Source: Marinifilum sp. N1E240
Lineage (GTDB): Bacteria > Bacteroidota > Bacteroidia > Bacteroidales > Marinifilaceae
DNA: 64,000 bases
Direction of reading: 5' to 3'
Assembly (NCBI RefSeq): GCF_009295825.1
Contig: NZ_WHKF01000001.1
Location: 1,196,569-1,260,568 of the forward strand
Shown here: positions 44,157 to 53,906 of the stretch, one piece after another
Layout: each line of letters starts with the position of its first letter
Position numbering within the stretch: the first letter of the stretch is position 1
Translations under genes and position numbers: made by a program
The notes under the pieces: generated by a model
The model's database searches: none
What the model was told of the DNA's origin: nothing
Seen by the model: only the letters and a program-made list of their open reading frames with translations

Positions 44157-44288
44157 ATCTATAATTCATCGAATCATGTCTGATTATTGGCAGATAATTA
44201 GAAATTACATAATGATGAATGTTTAAATTTTTCGAGTTAAACCCGATAAATATCAACGGTGATACTCATTTGACATGTAGTAAAATTC

Positions 44289-47200
44289 ATGAATATGAAC
44301 AAGATATTAGTCAGGTTCTTGTCGTTTATAGTCTTGATGCTGAGCTTTAGTGTTCAAGCACAAACCTATAAACAACAAGAATTAAAGACAAAACATATAA
44401 CAGGAACTGTATTGTGCAGTTCAGATCAAACCCCTATTGTTGGGGCAACTGTAATCGTGAAAGGAACCACAAATGGTGCAGCCGTTGATTTTGACGGTAA
44501 CTTTACGATTCATGCCAATCTAGGTGATATATTACTTATTTCATCCATTGGTTTTACTTCAAAAGAAATTAAGGTTACAGAAGAGAATCATTATCATCTT
44601 ACATTGGATACGGATAATGTATCCTTAACTGAAATAGCGGTGATTGGTTACGGAGTGCAAGAACGTCGAGACCTAACGGGTGCGGTAACTTCAATTAATG
44701 TAGAAGCTTTGGAACAACCTGCTTTAAGTATTGATAATGCGTTAGCTGGACAAGTTGCAGGTGTTCAAATTAATTCAAGTAGTGGAACACCAGGAAGTGC
44801 TACGGCGATTACGATCCGTGGAATTACATCTTTAGCTGCAGATAATAATCCTCTTTTTATTATCGATGGTGTACCTGTTTATGGAGCAGGTGGATTTTCA
44901 AAAACCTCTTTTGCTGAAGGAAGTGTACCAATGGTCGGAATCGGAGGTAATAGTGCATCTGGTCAAATTGGAGCAAATTCGGAATTTGAGAGAAATCCAC
45001 TTTCTAATTTGAACATGGACGATATTGCCTCTATCGAAATTTTAAAGGATGCTTATGCAACAGCAATATACGGCTCTCGAGGTGCGGCAGGTGTAATTTT
45101 AATTACAACCAAAAAAGGTAAAAAAGGACAGCCAAAAGTCAATTTAAATATTTCAACTTTAGTAGCTGAACCTGTTGGTGTACCAGATGTTTTAAATGGT
45201 GATGAGTATGTAGATTTTTACAATGGTTTTGAAGCCGGATTGAATAAACCAAAAGGAATTAATACAGATTGGTTCGATAAGGCAACCAGAACAGCTATTA
45301 CCAATAATGTATCTGCAACAGTTTCTGCAGGAACAGATAAAAGCACCTATTTTTTATCTCTGTCCTATCTTGATATGGACTCTTACATTATCAATAATGA
45401 TTTTAAGAGGTATACAGCAAGGATAAATTACGAATATAAATCAAGCGAAAAATTTAGATTTGGTAATAACCTAACCTTCTCGTATACTGACAATAATTCA
45501 TTGAACTCTGCACAGGTATATCGAAATTCTATTATTGCAGACCCTAGTATTGCTGTGAAAGACGAAGAGGGAAATTATAATTTTGTAGAGAACAAGCAAA
45601 ATGACCGTTTTAACCCAATTGCAAAGGCTAAAGAGGATATCAACTATGTTAGAGATCGTAGATTGATTGGTAATTTGTATGCAGAATACAAAGCCTTGCC
45701 ATGGTTAACCTTGCGTTCAGAATTTGGTATTGATATGATGGTTTCAAAGGCCTATAATAGAAACATGGCCTACGAGCAGATTGATAAAGAAGGTGATGCC
45801 AATCAAACTAACGTGCAAAATATGAAGTATGTCTTTAATAATACAGCTTCAATTTATAAGGAGTATGGTGAACATGTTTTCAATGGTGTCATAGGTCAAA
45901 GTTTCGAAACATCTGATGAAGATATTACAAGAATAGGTGGAACGGGATTTCCTACTAATGATGTACTAAGTATTAGTCAAGCTGATAATTCGAGTGTATA
46001 CGATGCGGTAAGAAAAGAGTGGGCAATGATGTCCTTTTTTGCAAGAATGAATTATCGTTGGTTGGATAAATATATGGCTGGAGTTACCTATCGTGTAGAT
46101 GGTTCATCTCGTTTTAACAAGAATGAAAGATACGTAGGATTCCCTTCGTTCTCTTTAGGATGGAGATTTTCCAAAGAGCAATTTCTTGAAGCATACACAT
46201 GGTTAACCGATGCAAAGTTAAGAGCAAGTCTTGGATACAGTGGTATTTCAGGATCAGGAGGATACTATGGTCATCAAGGGCAGTACGTTTTGAAACAGTA
46301 TGCATCTAAGTATGGAACAACTAATATTTTAGAAGTTGATCAGCCAAGTAATCCTGATTTGAAATGGGAACGAACCAAAACTTTTGATTTAGGGTTGGAT
46401 GTAACTCTATTTGGTGATAAAGTACAATTCACGTTCGATTATTATAACAAGAAGAGTGTTGATATGTTAATTCAGTCTGCAGTACCATTGTATTCTGGGT
46501 ATTCAGGTCAGCAACAAAACTTGGTAGATATGACCAATAAAGGAATTGAATTCTCCTTGAGTACCTTGAATATAAACAAGGAATTTAAGTGGAGTACGAA
46601 TTTAAATATTGCAAAAAATACCAATGAGGTAACCAATTTGAATTTAGATGGTTCATATAAACCAGGAGGTGCGGAAACAGGATATGCCTTTTATCAGGTA
46701 GGCGAATCTGCTACTGCTTGGTTTTTATACGATTGGCATTCGGTAGATCCTTTAACGGGTAATCCTTTATGGAAATATGCCGACGGAACTATTTCCAATA
46801 CACCACCAGCTTCAGTTGAGGGCAATGCCACAACTGATAATAAAATGGTTATGGGAGATCGTTTACCGGAATTCACAGGTGGTATTACCAATGTTTTTTC
46901 CTATAAGAATTTTGAGCTAAACACAATGTTTGCTTTTTCTTATGGAGGAAAAATAATGAATGGGACAAGAGCTGAGCTGTTAACTTATACAGATCAAAGA
47001 TACCGTAATTTGAGTCGCGATATTTTAAATGAGTGGATTATTGCAGGACATAAAACTGATATTCCTAAGAAGAATAACACCTCAATTATCAAATCAGGAT
47101 ATGGCGGTGGTTATACCGATTACACTGTTAGTAGGGAATCAGATCGCTTCCTGGAAGATGGGTCATTTATTAGATTGAAGAATATTTCGCTAACTTACCG

Positions 47201-47405
47201 CTTTAATCCAGAGCAAATCAGAAAGTTTGGTTTAAGAAGCTTAGCCGTATACTTAAAAGGATCTAATTTAATTACTTGGACAAACTATAGTGGTCCTGAT
47301 CCTGAAGTTAGTGCATTCGGATCTTCTGCTACATACGCTGGTAACGATGAGTTAACGATTCCACAGCAGAAATCAATTCAGATAGGAGTTAAAATTGGGC
47401 TTTAA
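44289..47405 (+). CDS. SusC-like TonB-dependent receptor without STN domain
   Basis: Third SusC of the window, 1038 residues. A signal peptide (about 1-25, ending VQAQ) leads directly into the carboxypeptidase-like domain (ITGTVLCSSDQTPIVGATVIVKG) without an STN domain, so it transports but should not signal to FecR. The plug shows AIYGSRGAAGVILITTKKGKKG, and the barrel ends with SIQIGVKIGL. Large parts match the second SusC, for example VDGSSRFN, the PLWKYADG region and DPEVSAFG. It is followed 2 bp later by SusD, the normal transporter/lid pair. It was probably generated by duplication with the neighbouring receptor. The substrate is unknown. Confidence 0.93.
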   Translation: MNMNKILVRFLSFIVLMLSFSVQAQTYKQQELKTKHITGTVLCSSDQTPIVGATVIVKGTTNGAAVDFDGNFTIHANLGDILLISSIGFTSKEIKVTEENHYHLTLDTDNVSLTEIAVIGYGVQERRDLTGAVTSINVEALEQPALSIDNALAGQVAGVQINSSSGTPGSATAITIRGITSLAADNNPLFIIDGVPVYGAGGFSKTSFAEGSVPMVGIGGNSASGQIGANSEFERNPLSNLNMDDIASIEILKDAYATAIYGSRGAAGVILITTKKGKKGQPKVNLNISTLVAEPVGVPDVLNGDEYVDFYNGFEAGLNKPKGINTDWFDKATRTAITNNVSATVSAGTDKSTYFLSLSYLDMDSYIINNDFKRYTARINYEYKSSEKFRFGNNLTFSYTDNNSLNSAQVYRNSIIADPSIAVKDEEGNYNFVENKQNDRFNPIAKAKEDINYVRDRRLIGNLYAEYKALPWLTLRSEFGIDMMVSKAYNRNMAYEQIDKEGDANQTNVQNMKYVFNNTASIYKEYGEHVFNGVIGQSFETSDEDITRIGGTGFPTNDVLSISQADNSSVYDAVRKEWAMMSFFARMNYRWLDKYMAGVTYRVDGSSRFNKNERYVGFPSFSLGWRFSKEQFLEAYTWLTDAKLRASLGYSGISGSGGYYGHQGQYVLKQYASKYGTTNILEVDQPSNPDLKWERTKTFDLGLDVTLFGDKVQFTFDYYNKKSVDMLIQSAVPLYSGYSGQQQNLVDMTNKGIEFSLSTLNINKEFKWSTNLNIAKNTNEVTNLNLDGSYKPGGAETGYAFYQVGESATAWFLYDWHSVDPLTGNPLWKYADGTISNTPPASVEGNATTDNKMVMGDRLPEFTGGITNVFSYKNFELNTMFAFSYGGKIMNGTRAELLTYTDQRYRNLSRDILNEWIIAGHKTDIPKKNNTSIIKSGYGGGYTDYTVSRESDRFLEDGSFIRLKNISLTYRFNPEQIRKFGLRSLAVYLKGSNLITWTNYSGPDPEVSAFGSSATYAGNDELTIPQQKSIQIGVKIGL

Positions 47406-47407
47406 AA

Positions 47408-48844
47408 ATGGAACAAATGAAAGAGAGAAAACACAATAGATACGTATTGATACTTGTAGCTTTTATTTGCATACTTTCGGCTTGTGATAAACAATTGGAT
47501 TTGGCACCTGAAGATACAACGGTTGAAACAGAAGTGTTTCAATCTGAGAGTTCTGCGGAGTCTGCCTTAATGGATGTTTACAACAAAACTTACGAAGCAA
47601 ATAACAGTACAGCATATACATTTGGTGATTTTACAACAGATTTGTTAGTGACAACAAATTCGTACTTTAATCTTATAAATTCAGGAGATATTCCTACAGA
47701 CGATACTTATTTTGTAGCTGGTACCTGGGAGAATACTTATGCTGCAATAAATGTAGCGAATGTAATTATAGAATCTGCTCCTAAATTGGGAACTTATAGA
47801 GAGGAAGCTATAAAGCAACACGTTGCTGAAGCTAAGTTTTTAAGAGCTTACAATTATTTAGTGCTTCAAAAACTATATGGTGATGGAGCATTAACTGGAA
47901 AAATGAGTGGTTTGGGTTTGCCATTGCAATTGGAGCCTTATGAAGGAACTAAATACAATGCAGCTAATGCCTTAACTCGTTCTACGATACAGGAAACCTA
48001 CAATCAAATCATTAAAGATTTAACTGAAGCTCTTCCTGATTTATTAGAGGCTTATGAGGATGACTTGGAAACTCGTGCACGTGCTACAAAAGGAAGTGTC
48101 CACGCCTTACTTTCCAGAGTGTATTTATACATGGGTGATTATGATCAAGCTGCTAGTGAAGCCGCATTCTTAATAGGAAATGGAAATTATCATTTAAATA
48201 GTGATTTGAAAGCTGTATTTCCAACGAGTAGTGGTTACGATGTTTCTTTGGATAGAGAGTATATTTATGCAATTCCATTGACCTACAATAATGGTGATCA
48301 TCAGTTTGGAACTCATTTTTATTCCTATTACCATAAATCTTCTCAATACGTAGCAGATGATTTTATTTCCAAATATACGGATACAGATCAAAGAAAAACC
48401 AAGTTACTTTGGAAAGCATATACCGAAGGTTATAACCCTTCTAAGTTGACTACTGCAAAATTTAATAACAGCGATGGGAGAGATAACATTCCAATGATTC
48501 GTTTATCGGAAATGTATCTGACGAGAGCTGAAGCTTTGGCTCATACATCAGGAGTGAACCAGGAATCTGTTGATTTACTAAATGCGATTGCAAGCAGGGC
48601 AGATGATGGTTTTACAAACTATATAACTTCTGATTTTACAAATGCCAACGATTTAATTGATCGAATTTTGCTCGAAAGAGAGCTGGAATTGTGCTTTGAA
48701 GGACTTCATCGTTATGATTTGATTCGTACAGGAAGAAAATTGAAGTATAAAGAACTTCCTGAAAACAAATATGTACTTCCAATTCCAAAAAGCGAGATTG
48801 AAATTACCAAAGGAAGCTTGGTGCAAAATCCAGGATATTTGTAA
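47408..48844 (+). CDS. SusD/RagB-like outer-membrane lipoprotein, second module
   Basis: Lid protein of the preceding SusC, 478 residues. The lipoprotein signal ends LSAC with Cys26. Core features include VAEAKFLRAYNYLVLQKLYGDG, GSVHALLSRVYLYMGDYDQAASEA and the C-terminal MIRLSEMYLTRAEALAHTSG followed by LERELELCFEGLHRYDLIRTGR. The stop-to-start gap from SusC is 2 bp, so both are translated together. After it a 137-bp gap with a small hairpin (48912-48943) leads into the thioredoxin genes. It serves the STN-less SusC; whether it can also serve the STN-type SusC further upstream is open. Confidence 0.93.
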   Translation: MEQMKERKHNRYVLILVAFICILSACDKQLDLAPEDTTVETEVFQSESSAESALMDVYNKTYEANNSTAYTFGDFTTDLLVTTNSYFNLINSGDIPTDDTYFVAGTWENTYAAINVANVIIESAPKLGTYREEAIKQHVAEAKFLRAYNYLVLQKLYGDGALTGKMSGLGLPLQLEPYEGTKYNAANALTRSTIQETYNQIIKDLTEALPDLLEAYEDDLETRARATKGSVHALLSRVYLYMGDYDQAASEAAFLIGNGNYHLNSDLKAVFPTSSGYDVSLDREYIYAIPLTYNNGDHQFGTHFYSYYHKSSQYVADDFISKYTDTDQRKTKLLWKAYTEGYNPSKLTTAKFNNSDGRDNIPMIRLSEMYLTRAEALAHTSGVNQESVDLLNAIASRADDGFTNYITSDFTNANDLIDRILLERELELCFEGLHRYDLIRTGRKLKYKELPENKYVLPIPKSEIEITKGSLVQNPGYL

Positions 48845-48981
48845 GACTACATCTTCGATAAATAGGATTCAAATTTAATTCAAACTTTTTACACTCAAGT
48901 TTTATTGTTAAGAAGTGTCTGTGGGTTTTTTCTGCAGCACTTCCTAATGGTACTCCATTATATTCTCAAATTAAAATAGAA

Positions 48982-50130
48982 ATGTATACAAAACTGACAA
49001 CAGTTTTGCTTTTGTTACTATTTGTTGTTTCGAATAGTGCAATAGCAAAAGCATCTTCAAAAGAAGACAATAAAACAGGTATTTCTTTCAATCGTAACAG
49101 TTGGAGTGAAATTTTGGAAGAAGCAAAAACACAGGATAAACTCATCTTTGTAGATTGTTACACTACTTGGTGTGGTCCGTGCAAAATGATGGCTAAAACT
49201 GTATTTACAGATCAGGAAGTTGGTGATTATTTCAATCAAAAATTTGTGAATGTAAAGCTGGATATGGAAAAGGAACCAGGTATTGCCTTAAAAAGCAAAT
49301 TTGGCATAAATGCATACCCAACATTACTAATAATTGATGCAGACGAAAATATTGTTCACAAACTGGTGGGAGCAATGTCTAAAGCTGAATTTTTAAGTTT
49401 CGCCAAGGAAGCAAATGGAACACATTCCTTATCTGCATTTCATAAAAGATATCAGGAAAAAGGAGTGTCGGATGCAGACTTTGTTTTTGAATACATAAAA
49501 AAGTTGGAGACGGCTGGAGAAAAATCAATTCTTACTAATGTAGTTGAGCGTTATTTCAAAAAAATAAACAAGAACGCTTTAGTGGAAAAGCAAAATTGGG
49601 ATGTCTTAAATAAGTACGTTCATAGTATTCATAATGACGCTTTCCAATATCTGTTATCCAATAAGAAAAAGTTTGTGGACGCATATGGAGAAAAGGCAAT
49701 TGAAGATAAGGTTTACTTCACCTTTTTAAGAGAGGGAAACGGTTTGTGTGACAAACAAGAGGATGGGAAATATAGTTTGAATCAGAATCGAAAAGAAAAT
49801 TTTATCGCTGAACTGAATAAGAATGCGCTTAAGAATAAAAATAGAATTCTGGCTTATTCTGAAATAAGTACGGCAAGAACTACGGGAAACTGGTCAGTCT
49901 ACATTGCCTCAATATCAAAATATTTAAAGGCGAATGTGATTGATAAAGGAGCTATGTCCTTGTACAATTATGCATTACCAATTGATAGAGCTGTTAGCGA
50001 TATTGAGTTAAGAAAAGAAGCTGCTAAATGGTGCGAATTGGGAATAAAGATTGAAGGTTTAAGTGAAGGATACATCAACGTATTCAAGAACTTACAAAAG
50101 CAATTAAACACAGTTCGAAAAGATCAATAA
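48982..50130 (+). CDS. Secreted thioredoxin-family protein with long C-terminal domain, copy 1
   Basis: Periplasmic thiol-disulfide protein of 382 residues. Signal peptide about residues 1-23 (ending IAKA). The thioredoxin fold follows, with active site WCGPCK (C64, C67) and the cis-proline loop in INAYPTLLI. The WCGPC sequence and the DsbD gene nearby suggest a reductase that is kept reduced rather than an oxidase. The last 230 residues or so are helical with repeated Lys/Asn-rich segments and match no family I recognise, though the paralogue downstream has the same layout. It follows SusD by 137 bp and precedes copy 2 by 45 bp. Confidence 0.85.
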   Translation: MYTKLTTVLLLLLFVVSNSAIAKASSKEDNKTGISFNRNSWSEILEEAKTQDKLIFVDCYTTWCGPCKMMAKTVFTDQEVGDYFNQKFVNVKLDMEKEPGIALKSKFGINAYPTLLIIDADENIVHKLVGAMSKAEFLSFAKEANGTHSLSAFHKRYQEKGVSDADFVFEYIKKLETAGEKSILTNVVERYFKKINKNALVEKQNWDVLNKYVHSIHNDAFQYLLSNKKKFVDAYGEKAIEDKVYFTFLREGNGLCDKQEDGKYSLNQNRKENFIAELNKNALKNKNRILAYSEISTARTTGNWSVYIASISKYLKANVIDKGAMSLYNYALPIDRAVSDIELRKEAAKWCELGIKIEGLSEGYINVFKNLQKQLNTVRKDQ

Positions 50131-50175
50131 TCATTGATTAATAGGGATAATTAACTGATATAACCAAAGAACCAA

Positions 50176-51435
50176 ATGAATAGAATAATCAAGTTAGTAG
50201 CATTTGTACTTATTGGCATTTGTATTGAGGGTAATGTAAATGCGCAGAATTGGTCTGTTGAATTTGAGCATACCGCTTGGAAAAAAGTGCTAAAAAAGGC
50301 AAAGAAAGAAAAGAAGCTGATATTTGTTGACTGCTATACCTCCTGGTGTGGACCATGTAAAATGATGGCAAAAGACGTCTTTACTCAAGATCATGTAGCT
50401 GACTATTTCAACGAAAATTTTGTCAATTTTAAAATTGATATGGAAAAAGGAGAAGGTCCCGATCTAAAGCCAGGCTGGAAGATTAATGCTTATCCTACTT
50501 TCCTTGTAATTAATGTTGAAGGAGAAGTTATTCATAGAGTGGTTGGAGCTTATGGAGCGGATGAATTTATCAATTACATAAAGGATGCACAGACCGAGGA
50601 TAAGAATTTTGCCGCTTTGAAAAAGGCTTATGCTGATGGCAAACGCAATGGTGAATTTATGTTTTCGTATTTACGTGCTTTGCGATTGGCGAATCTTTCT
50701 AAGGAAGAATCCCGAAAAGCCAATAAGTACATATCAAGTCTTCCTAAAGAAGATTTATTGAAGAAGGAAAATTGGAACATCATTAAATATTTCATGAAGA
50801 ACCCTCTAACTGATGAATTTCGATTTGTAGTTAAAAACAGAGATCAATTTGCCAAAATGCTTGGAGAAAAGGAGATTGATGAGAAGATATACAACACCTA
50901 TAGTAAGAAAATAGAATCCTTTGCCTATTTCTATCCAGGCAATGGAAGAGAATACGATAAAGCTGGATTTGACGGAATGATTCAGGATTTACAAGCTGCA
51001 GATTTTTCTAGAAACAAGGAGTTGATAGCACTTGCGCTTAAGAATGAATATTCCAGACAGAACGATTGGAGTAAGTTTGCTAGCGTTATTGATGCAGCAA
51101 TGGATTTTGCCTTGTTAAAGAACTACGAAAAAGAGTTCGCTTATTATGATTCAGCAGCAGCAATGATTGCTAAAGCGTCAAAAGATAAAGAAATGTTGGA
51201 AAGAGCGCTTCGATGGGCAACTTATGCTGCAGAAAATGAAGAGAGAGTAGAACACAAATCTGGATATTTCGCAACCAAGGCAAATTTGCTTGAACTTGTG
51301 GGAAATGCCGAAGATGCAAAAACTGCAAAGTTGGAATCCGAAAAAGCAGATATGGCTGCTGAGAAAGCTGGTACTAAAATAATTTCTATTCCTGCATTTA
51401 AAATGGGTGGAATGAAACCAGCGAAGAAGAAATAG
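50176..51435 (+). CDS. Secreted thioredoxin-family protein with long C-terminal domain, copy 2
   Basis: Paralogue of the previous gene, 419 residues. Signal peptide about 1-23 (ending VNAQ), active site WCGPCK at W57 to K62, and the cis-proline loop INAYPTFLV. The stretch KLIFVDCYTSWCGPCKMMAK is nearly the same as in copy 1, while the C-terminal parts have diverged more. That part (about 160-400) is strongly helical and ends in a basic tail (KKK). A tandem duplication of a periplasmic thioredoxin with a specialised C-terminal domain points to two partner proteins. Its neighbours are a TlpA-like lipoprotein 100 bp downstream and DsbD 3 kb further on. Confidence 0.85.
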   Translation: MNRIIKLVAFVLIGICIEGNVNAQNWSVEFEHTAWKKVLKKAKKEKKLIFVDCYTSWCGPCKMMAKDVFTQDHVADYFNENFVNFKIDMEKGEGPDLKPGWKINAYPTFLVINVEGEVIHRVVGAYGADEFINYIKDAQTEDKNFAALKKAYADGKRNGEFMFSYLRALRLANLSKEESRKANKYISSLPKEDLLKKENWNIIKYFMKNPLTDEFRFVVKNRDQFAKMLGEKEIDEKIYNTYSKKIESFAYFYPGNGREYDKAGFDGMIQDLQAADFSRNKELIALALKNEYSRQNDWSKFASVIDAAMDFALLKNYEKEFAYYDSAAAMIAKASKDKEMLERALRWATYAAENEERVEHKSGYFATKANLLELVGNAEDAKTAKLESEKADMAAEKAGTKIISIPAFKMGGMKPAKKK

Positions 51436-51535
51436 GAGACTTCAAACTGCAGATTTATTGTAGTGTTATTAAGGCAATAAGAGCCTGATTAAATTTTTAA
51501 AGAAATTATTCAATAAACATTATATAATTAAAAAG

Positions 51536-52675
51536 ATGAGAACAATATTAATCGCACTAATTAGTGTATTGTTATTTAGCTGTGTACAACAGCCAGCAAA
51601 TAATGTAATCACAATTAAAGGGAATGTGAAGTTTCCAGATAATACTTTTAAAATGCAGATTATCAAACGATCTGGTTTTGATAAGCAAATTATCGATTCG
51701 GTAGAACTAAATGCTGATAACAACTATGAGTTTAAAATGAAAGTTGATAAGCCGGGTGTTTATACTTTGGATTGTCAAAAATGGCAATCGGTTCAATTCT
51801 GGGCAGAAGATGAGGATCTTGAAATCGATTTTCGAGGACAGGATACGGCGAAAATAAAAATTAAAAACCCACCATTTGTTTACATTAATGGAGGTAAGAA
51901 TAATGAAGTAATGAACTTGTTAAATTTCAATTATTATCGCTCTTACCAAGGCATGATTGCAGCCGGAAAAATTATGTATCAGGCTTCATTATCAGACAGT
52001 AAAGATTGGAAAGAAAGTGCTGCTGAGGGGTATAACAGAAACTATGTACAAAGCGACGCCTACATGCGTTATGTTGCTGAGCATTATGCCGATCGTAATT
52101 CAATTATTACTGTATTAAGTTCATTAAGAAAAGAGAGTGATAAAGAGCTAAAAGAGAAAATATTAAAAACTCTGGAAGCGAAAAATCCAAATTATCAGCC
52201 ATTGTTAGATTATAAGAAAGCACTAGCTGAAGCCAAGGCTGCAAAAGAGAAAATGCAGGTAGGAAAAGTAGCTCCTGATTTCTCATTTCCAACTAAAAAG
52301 GGAGATAAGAATTACGGACCAAAGGATTTTCGTGGAAAGTATGTAATTATTGATTTTTGGGCATCATGGTGTGGTCCTTGTCGTCAGGAGATCCCTCATT
52401 TAAAAGAAGAGTACGAAAAGTATCATGATAAAGGCTTGGAAATGTTAAGCGTTTCTTTGGATAAGAGCAAGAATGCCTGGATGAAAGCAATGCGCAAGGA
52501 GAAAATGCCTTGGGCACAAGTGTGTGCTCCTAATGCAGGAAAAGACATTATGAAAGAGTATCAATTTTCGGGAATTCCTTTTATTATTTTATTGGATAAA
52601 GAAGGTAAGATAGTGGCTAAGAACTTAAGAGGAGAAAAGATGTCTGAGGTTTTGAAAGAATTATTTGAAAAATAA
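51536..52675 (+). CDS. TlpA-like thiol-disulfide lipoprotein with DUF4369-like N-terminus
   Basis: Membrane-anchored periplasmic thioredoxin/AhpC-TSA family protein of 379 residues. The lipoprotein signal ends LFSC with Cys16. The first 100 residues ([19 protein letters not shown] and onward) match the DUF4369-type beta domain common in Bacteroidota. A helical linker leads to the redoxin domain with [10 protein letters not shown], active site WCGPCR (C279, C282) and the cis-proline loop [11 protein letters not shown]. The ResA/TlpA architecture indicates a reductase working on extracytoplasmic cysteines, with electrons likely supplied by the nearby DsbD. A hairpin begins 38 bp after the stop codon. 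Confidence 0.88.
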   Translation: MRTILIALISVLLFSCVQQPANNVITIKGNVKFPDNTFKMQIIKRSGFDKQIIDSVELNADNNYEFKMKVDKPGVYTLDCQKWQSVQFWAEDEDLEIDFRGQDTAKIKIKNPPFVYINGGKNNEVMNLLNFNYYRSYQGMIAAGKIMYQASLSDSKDWKESAAEGYNRNYVQSDAYMRYVAEHYADRNSIITVLSSLRKESDKELKEKILKTLEAKNPNYQPLLDYKKALAEAKAAKEKMQVGKVAPDFSFPTKKGDKNYGPKDFRGKYVIIDFWASWCGPCRQEIPHLKEEYEKYHDKGLEMLSVSLDKSKNAWMKAMRKEKMPWAQVCAPNAGKDIMKEYQFSGIPFIILLDKEGKIVAKNLRGEKMSEVLKELFEK

Positions 52676-52712
52676 GCTTTTAAAGATTGTTCAATTAAAA
52701 TATTAAAAGGGG

Positions 52713-52746
52713 AAGTCCCAATTACCTCTTGGTGGTTGGGACTTTT
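52713..52746 (+). terminator. Hairpin between the TlpA-like and SRPBCC genes
   Basis: A 9-bp stem AAGTCCCAA / TTGGGACTT, extendable inside by ACC/GGT, with TTTTC after it. It is probably a moderate terminator. The next gene starts 20 bp downstream, so some read-through is likely. Confidence 0.65.
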
Positions 52747-52765
52747 CACAGAATAAATTTAAAAT

Positions 52766-53284
52766 ATGAAAAAATATTTGATTTTAGTAGTGGCTCTATT
52801 GTCTATAAATATTGGCACATCTGTAGCACAGAGTGCCATGACCGCAGCTACAAAAGTGCCACCGACACTTCAAAGAGAAGGTGTTATTAACGCCACTCCT
52901 GATGAAGTTTGGAAATTAATTTCTGTATTGGATAAAGTAAATGAATACAATTCAGAATTGGTTCAATCGGTAGAAAAAGAAGGAGATGGTTATGAAGCAT
53001 ACCGTTTGGTAAAAATGACAGATGGAACCGAACGAGGAGAAGAGATTACTGTTTTTGCAAAATCGAGTAAACGAATTTGTTTTAGATCAGAAGATTCTCA
53101 ATACCCGGTAGAGTACTATGTGGTGAATTACTACATAAAACCTTCGGGTAAAAATAAATGTAAGTTAAGTTTGGAGTGTTATTTCAAGGTTAATAAAGGT
53201 GCTCCTAAAACTAAAACCTACAAGGCAATTGGCAAGGAACTTTCTACAACAATTAAGGGATTACAAAATTATTTTTCAAAATAA
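52766..53284 (+). CDS. Secreted SRPBCC (START-like) domain protein
   Basis: A 172-residue protein with a signal peptide (about 1-22, ending SVAQS) and a helix-grip SRPBCC fold: EGVINATPDEVWKLISVLDKVNEYNSELVQSVE is the N-terminal strand and helix, YYVVNYYIKPSGKNKCKLSLECYFKV the long sheet, and KAIGKELSTTIKGLQNYFSK the C-terminal helix. Such proteins bind hydrophobic ligands in a deep cavity. An exported version is unusual, since most bacterial members are cytosolic. It sits in a group of periplasmic redox genes, so it may bind a lipid, cofactor or substrate there. No catalytic residues can be named. Confidence 0.75.
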   Translation: MKKYLILVVALLSINIGTSVAQSAMTAATKVPPTLQREGVINATPDEVWKLISVLDKVNEYNSELVQSVEKEGDGYEAYRLVKMTDGTERGEEITVFAKSSKRICFRSEDSQYPVEYYVVNYYIKPSGKNKCKLSLECYFKVNKGAPKTKTYKAIGKELSTTIKGLQNYFSK

Positions 53285-53435
53285 ACCGATTTTTTAAATA
53301 AATATGATGCATGTTTTCACCCTAAAGTGCAATTAACTTGTCTTTATAGTATAGACATATAAGTTGAATTATCATGATATTCTGGATATGGCTCAATTAT
53401 TGGCTTAAATAGCTGTAAACTAAAATTATAAACGT

Positions 53436-53906
53436 ATGAAAAGTAAGATTACCGTGTTGTTTGCTCTTTTATTATTGGGAAGTACAGTTTCATTTGCTCA
53501 AATATTAAAACCAGCAAAGTGGAATTCTGAATTGTCGAAGAAAGAGATTAAGGTGGGTGATGAGATTGAAATTATTTTTAAAGCTACAATTGATAAAAGC
53601 TGGCATTTGTATTCTAACGATTTTGACCCAGAATTGGGACCAATATTAATAGAATTTGACTTTGAAGAGGATGCAAGTTATGTGAGAATTGGTAAAGTAA
53701 AACCAATGAATGCAGTAAAGCATTACGACAAAATTTGGGAAGGCGATGTAAGTTATTTCGAGAATACTGCTGAAATGCGTCAAAAAATAAAAGTGAAAAG
53801 TTTGCCCTTACATATCGAAGGAACATTTGATTTTCAGACATGTTCAGACAAAAGTGGACAATGTGTAATGGGTGATGATGAATTTGAATTCAATTATCCT
53901 AACTAA
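53436..53906 (+). CDS. Free-standing DsbD N-terminal-type domain
   Basis: A 156-residue exported protein (signal about 1-21, ending VSFAQ) that consists of one DsbD alpha-like immunoglobulin fold. Its mature part is about 70% identical by my hand count to the first 140 residues of the DsbD protein encoded 0.5 kb downstream, including EGDVSYFEN, TCSD and QCVMGDDEF. The pair of cysteines (in QTCSDKSGQC) is the one that shuttles electrons in DsbD alpha. It could accept electrons from DsbD and hand them to other periplasmic proteins. It arose by duplication of the DsbD 5' end. A terminator follows about 110 bp after the stop codon. Confidence 0.85.
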   Translation: MKSKITVLFALLLLGSTVSFAQILKPAKWNSELSKKEIKVGDEIEIIFKATIDKSWHLYSNDFDPELGPILIEFDFEEDASYVRIGKVKPMNAVKHYDKIWEGDVSYFENTAEMRQKIKVKSLPLHIEGTFDFQTCSDKSGQCVMGDDEFEFNYPN

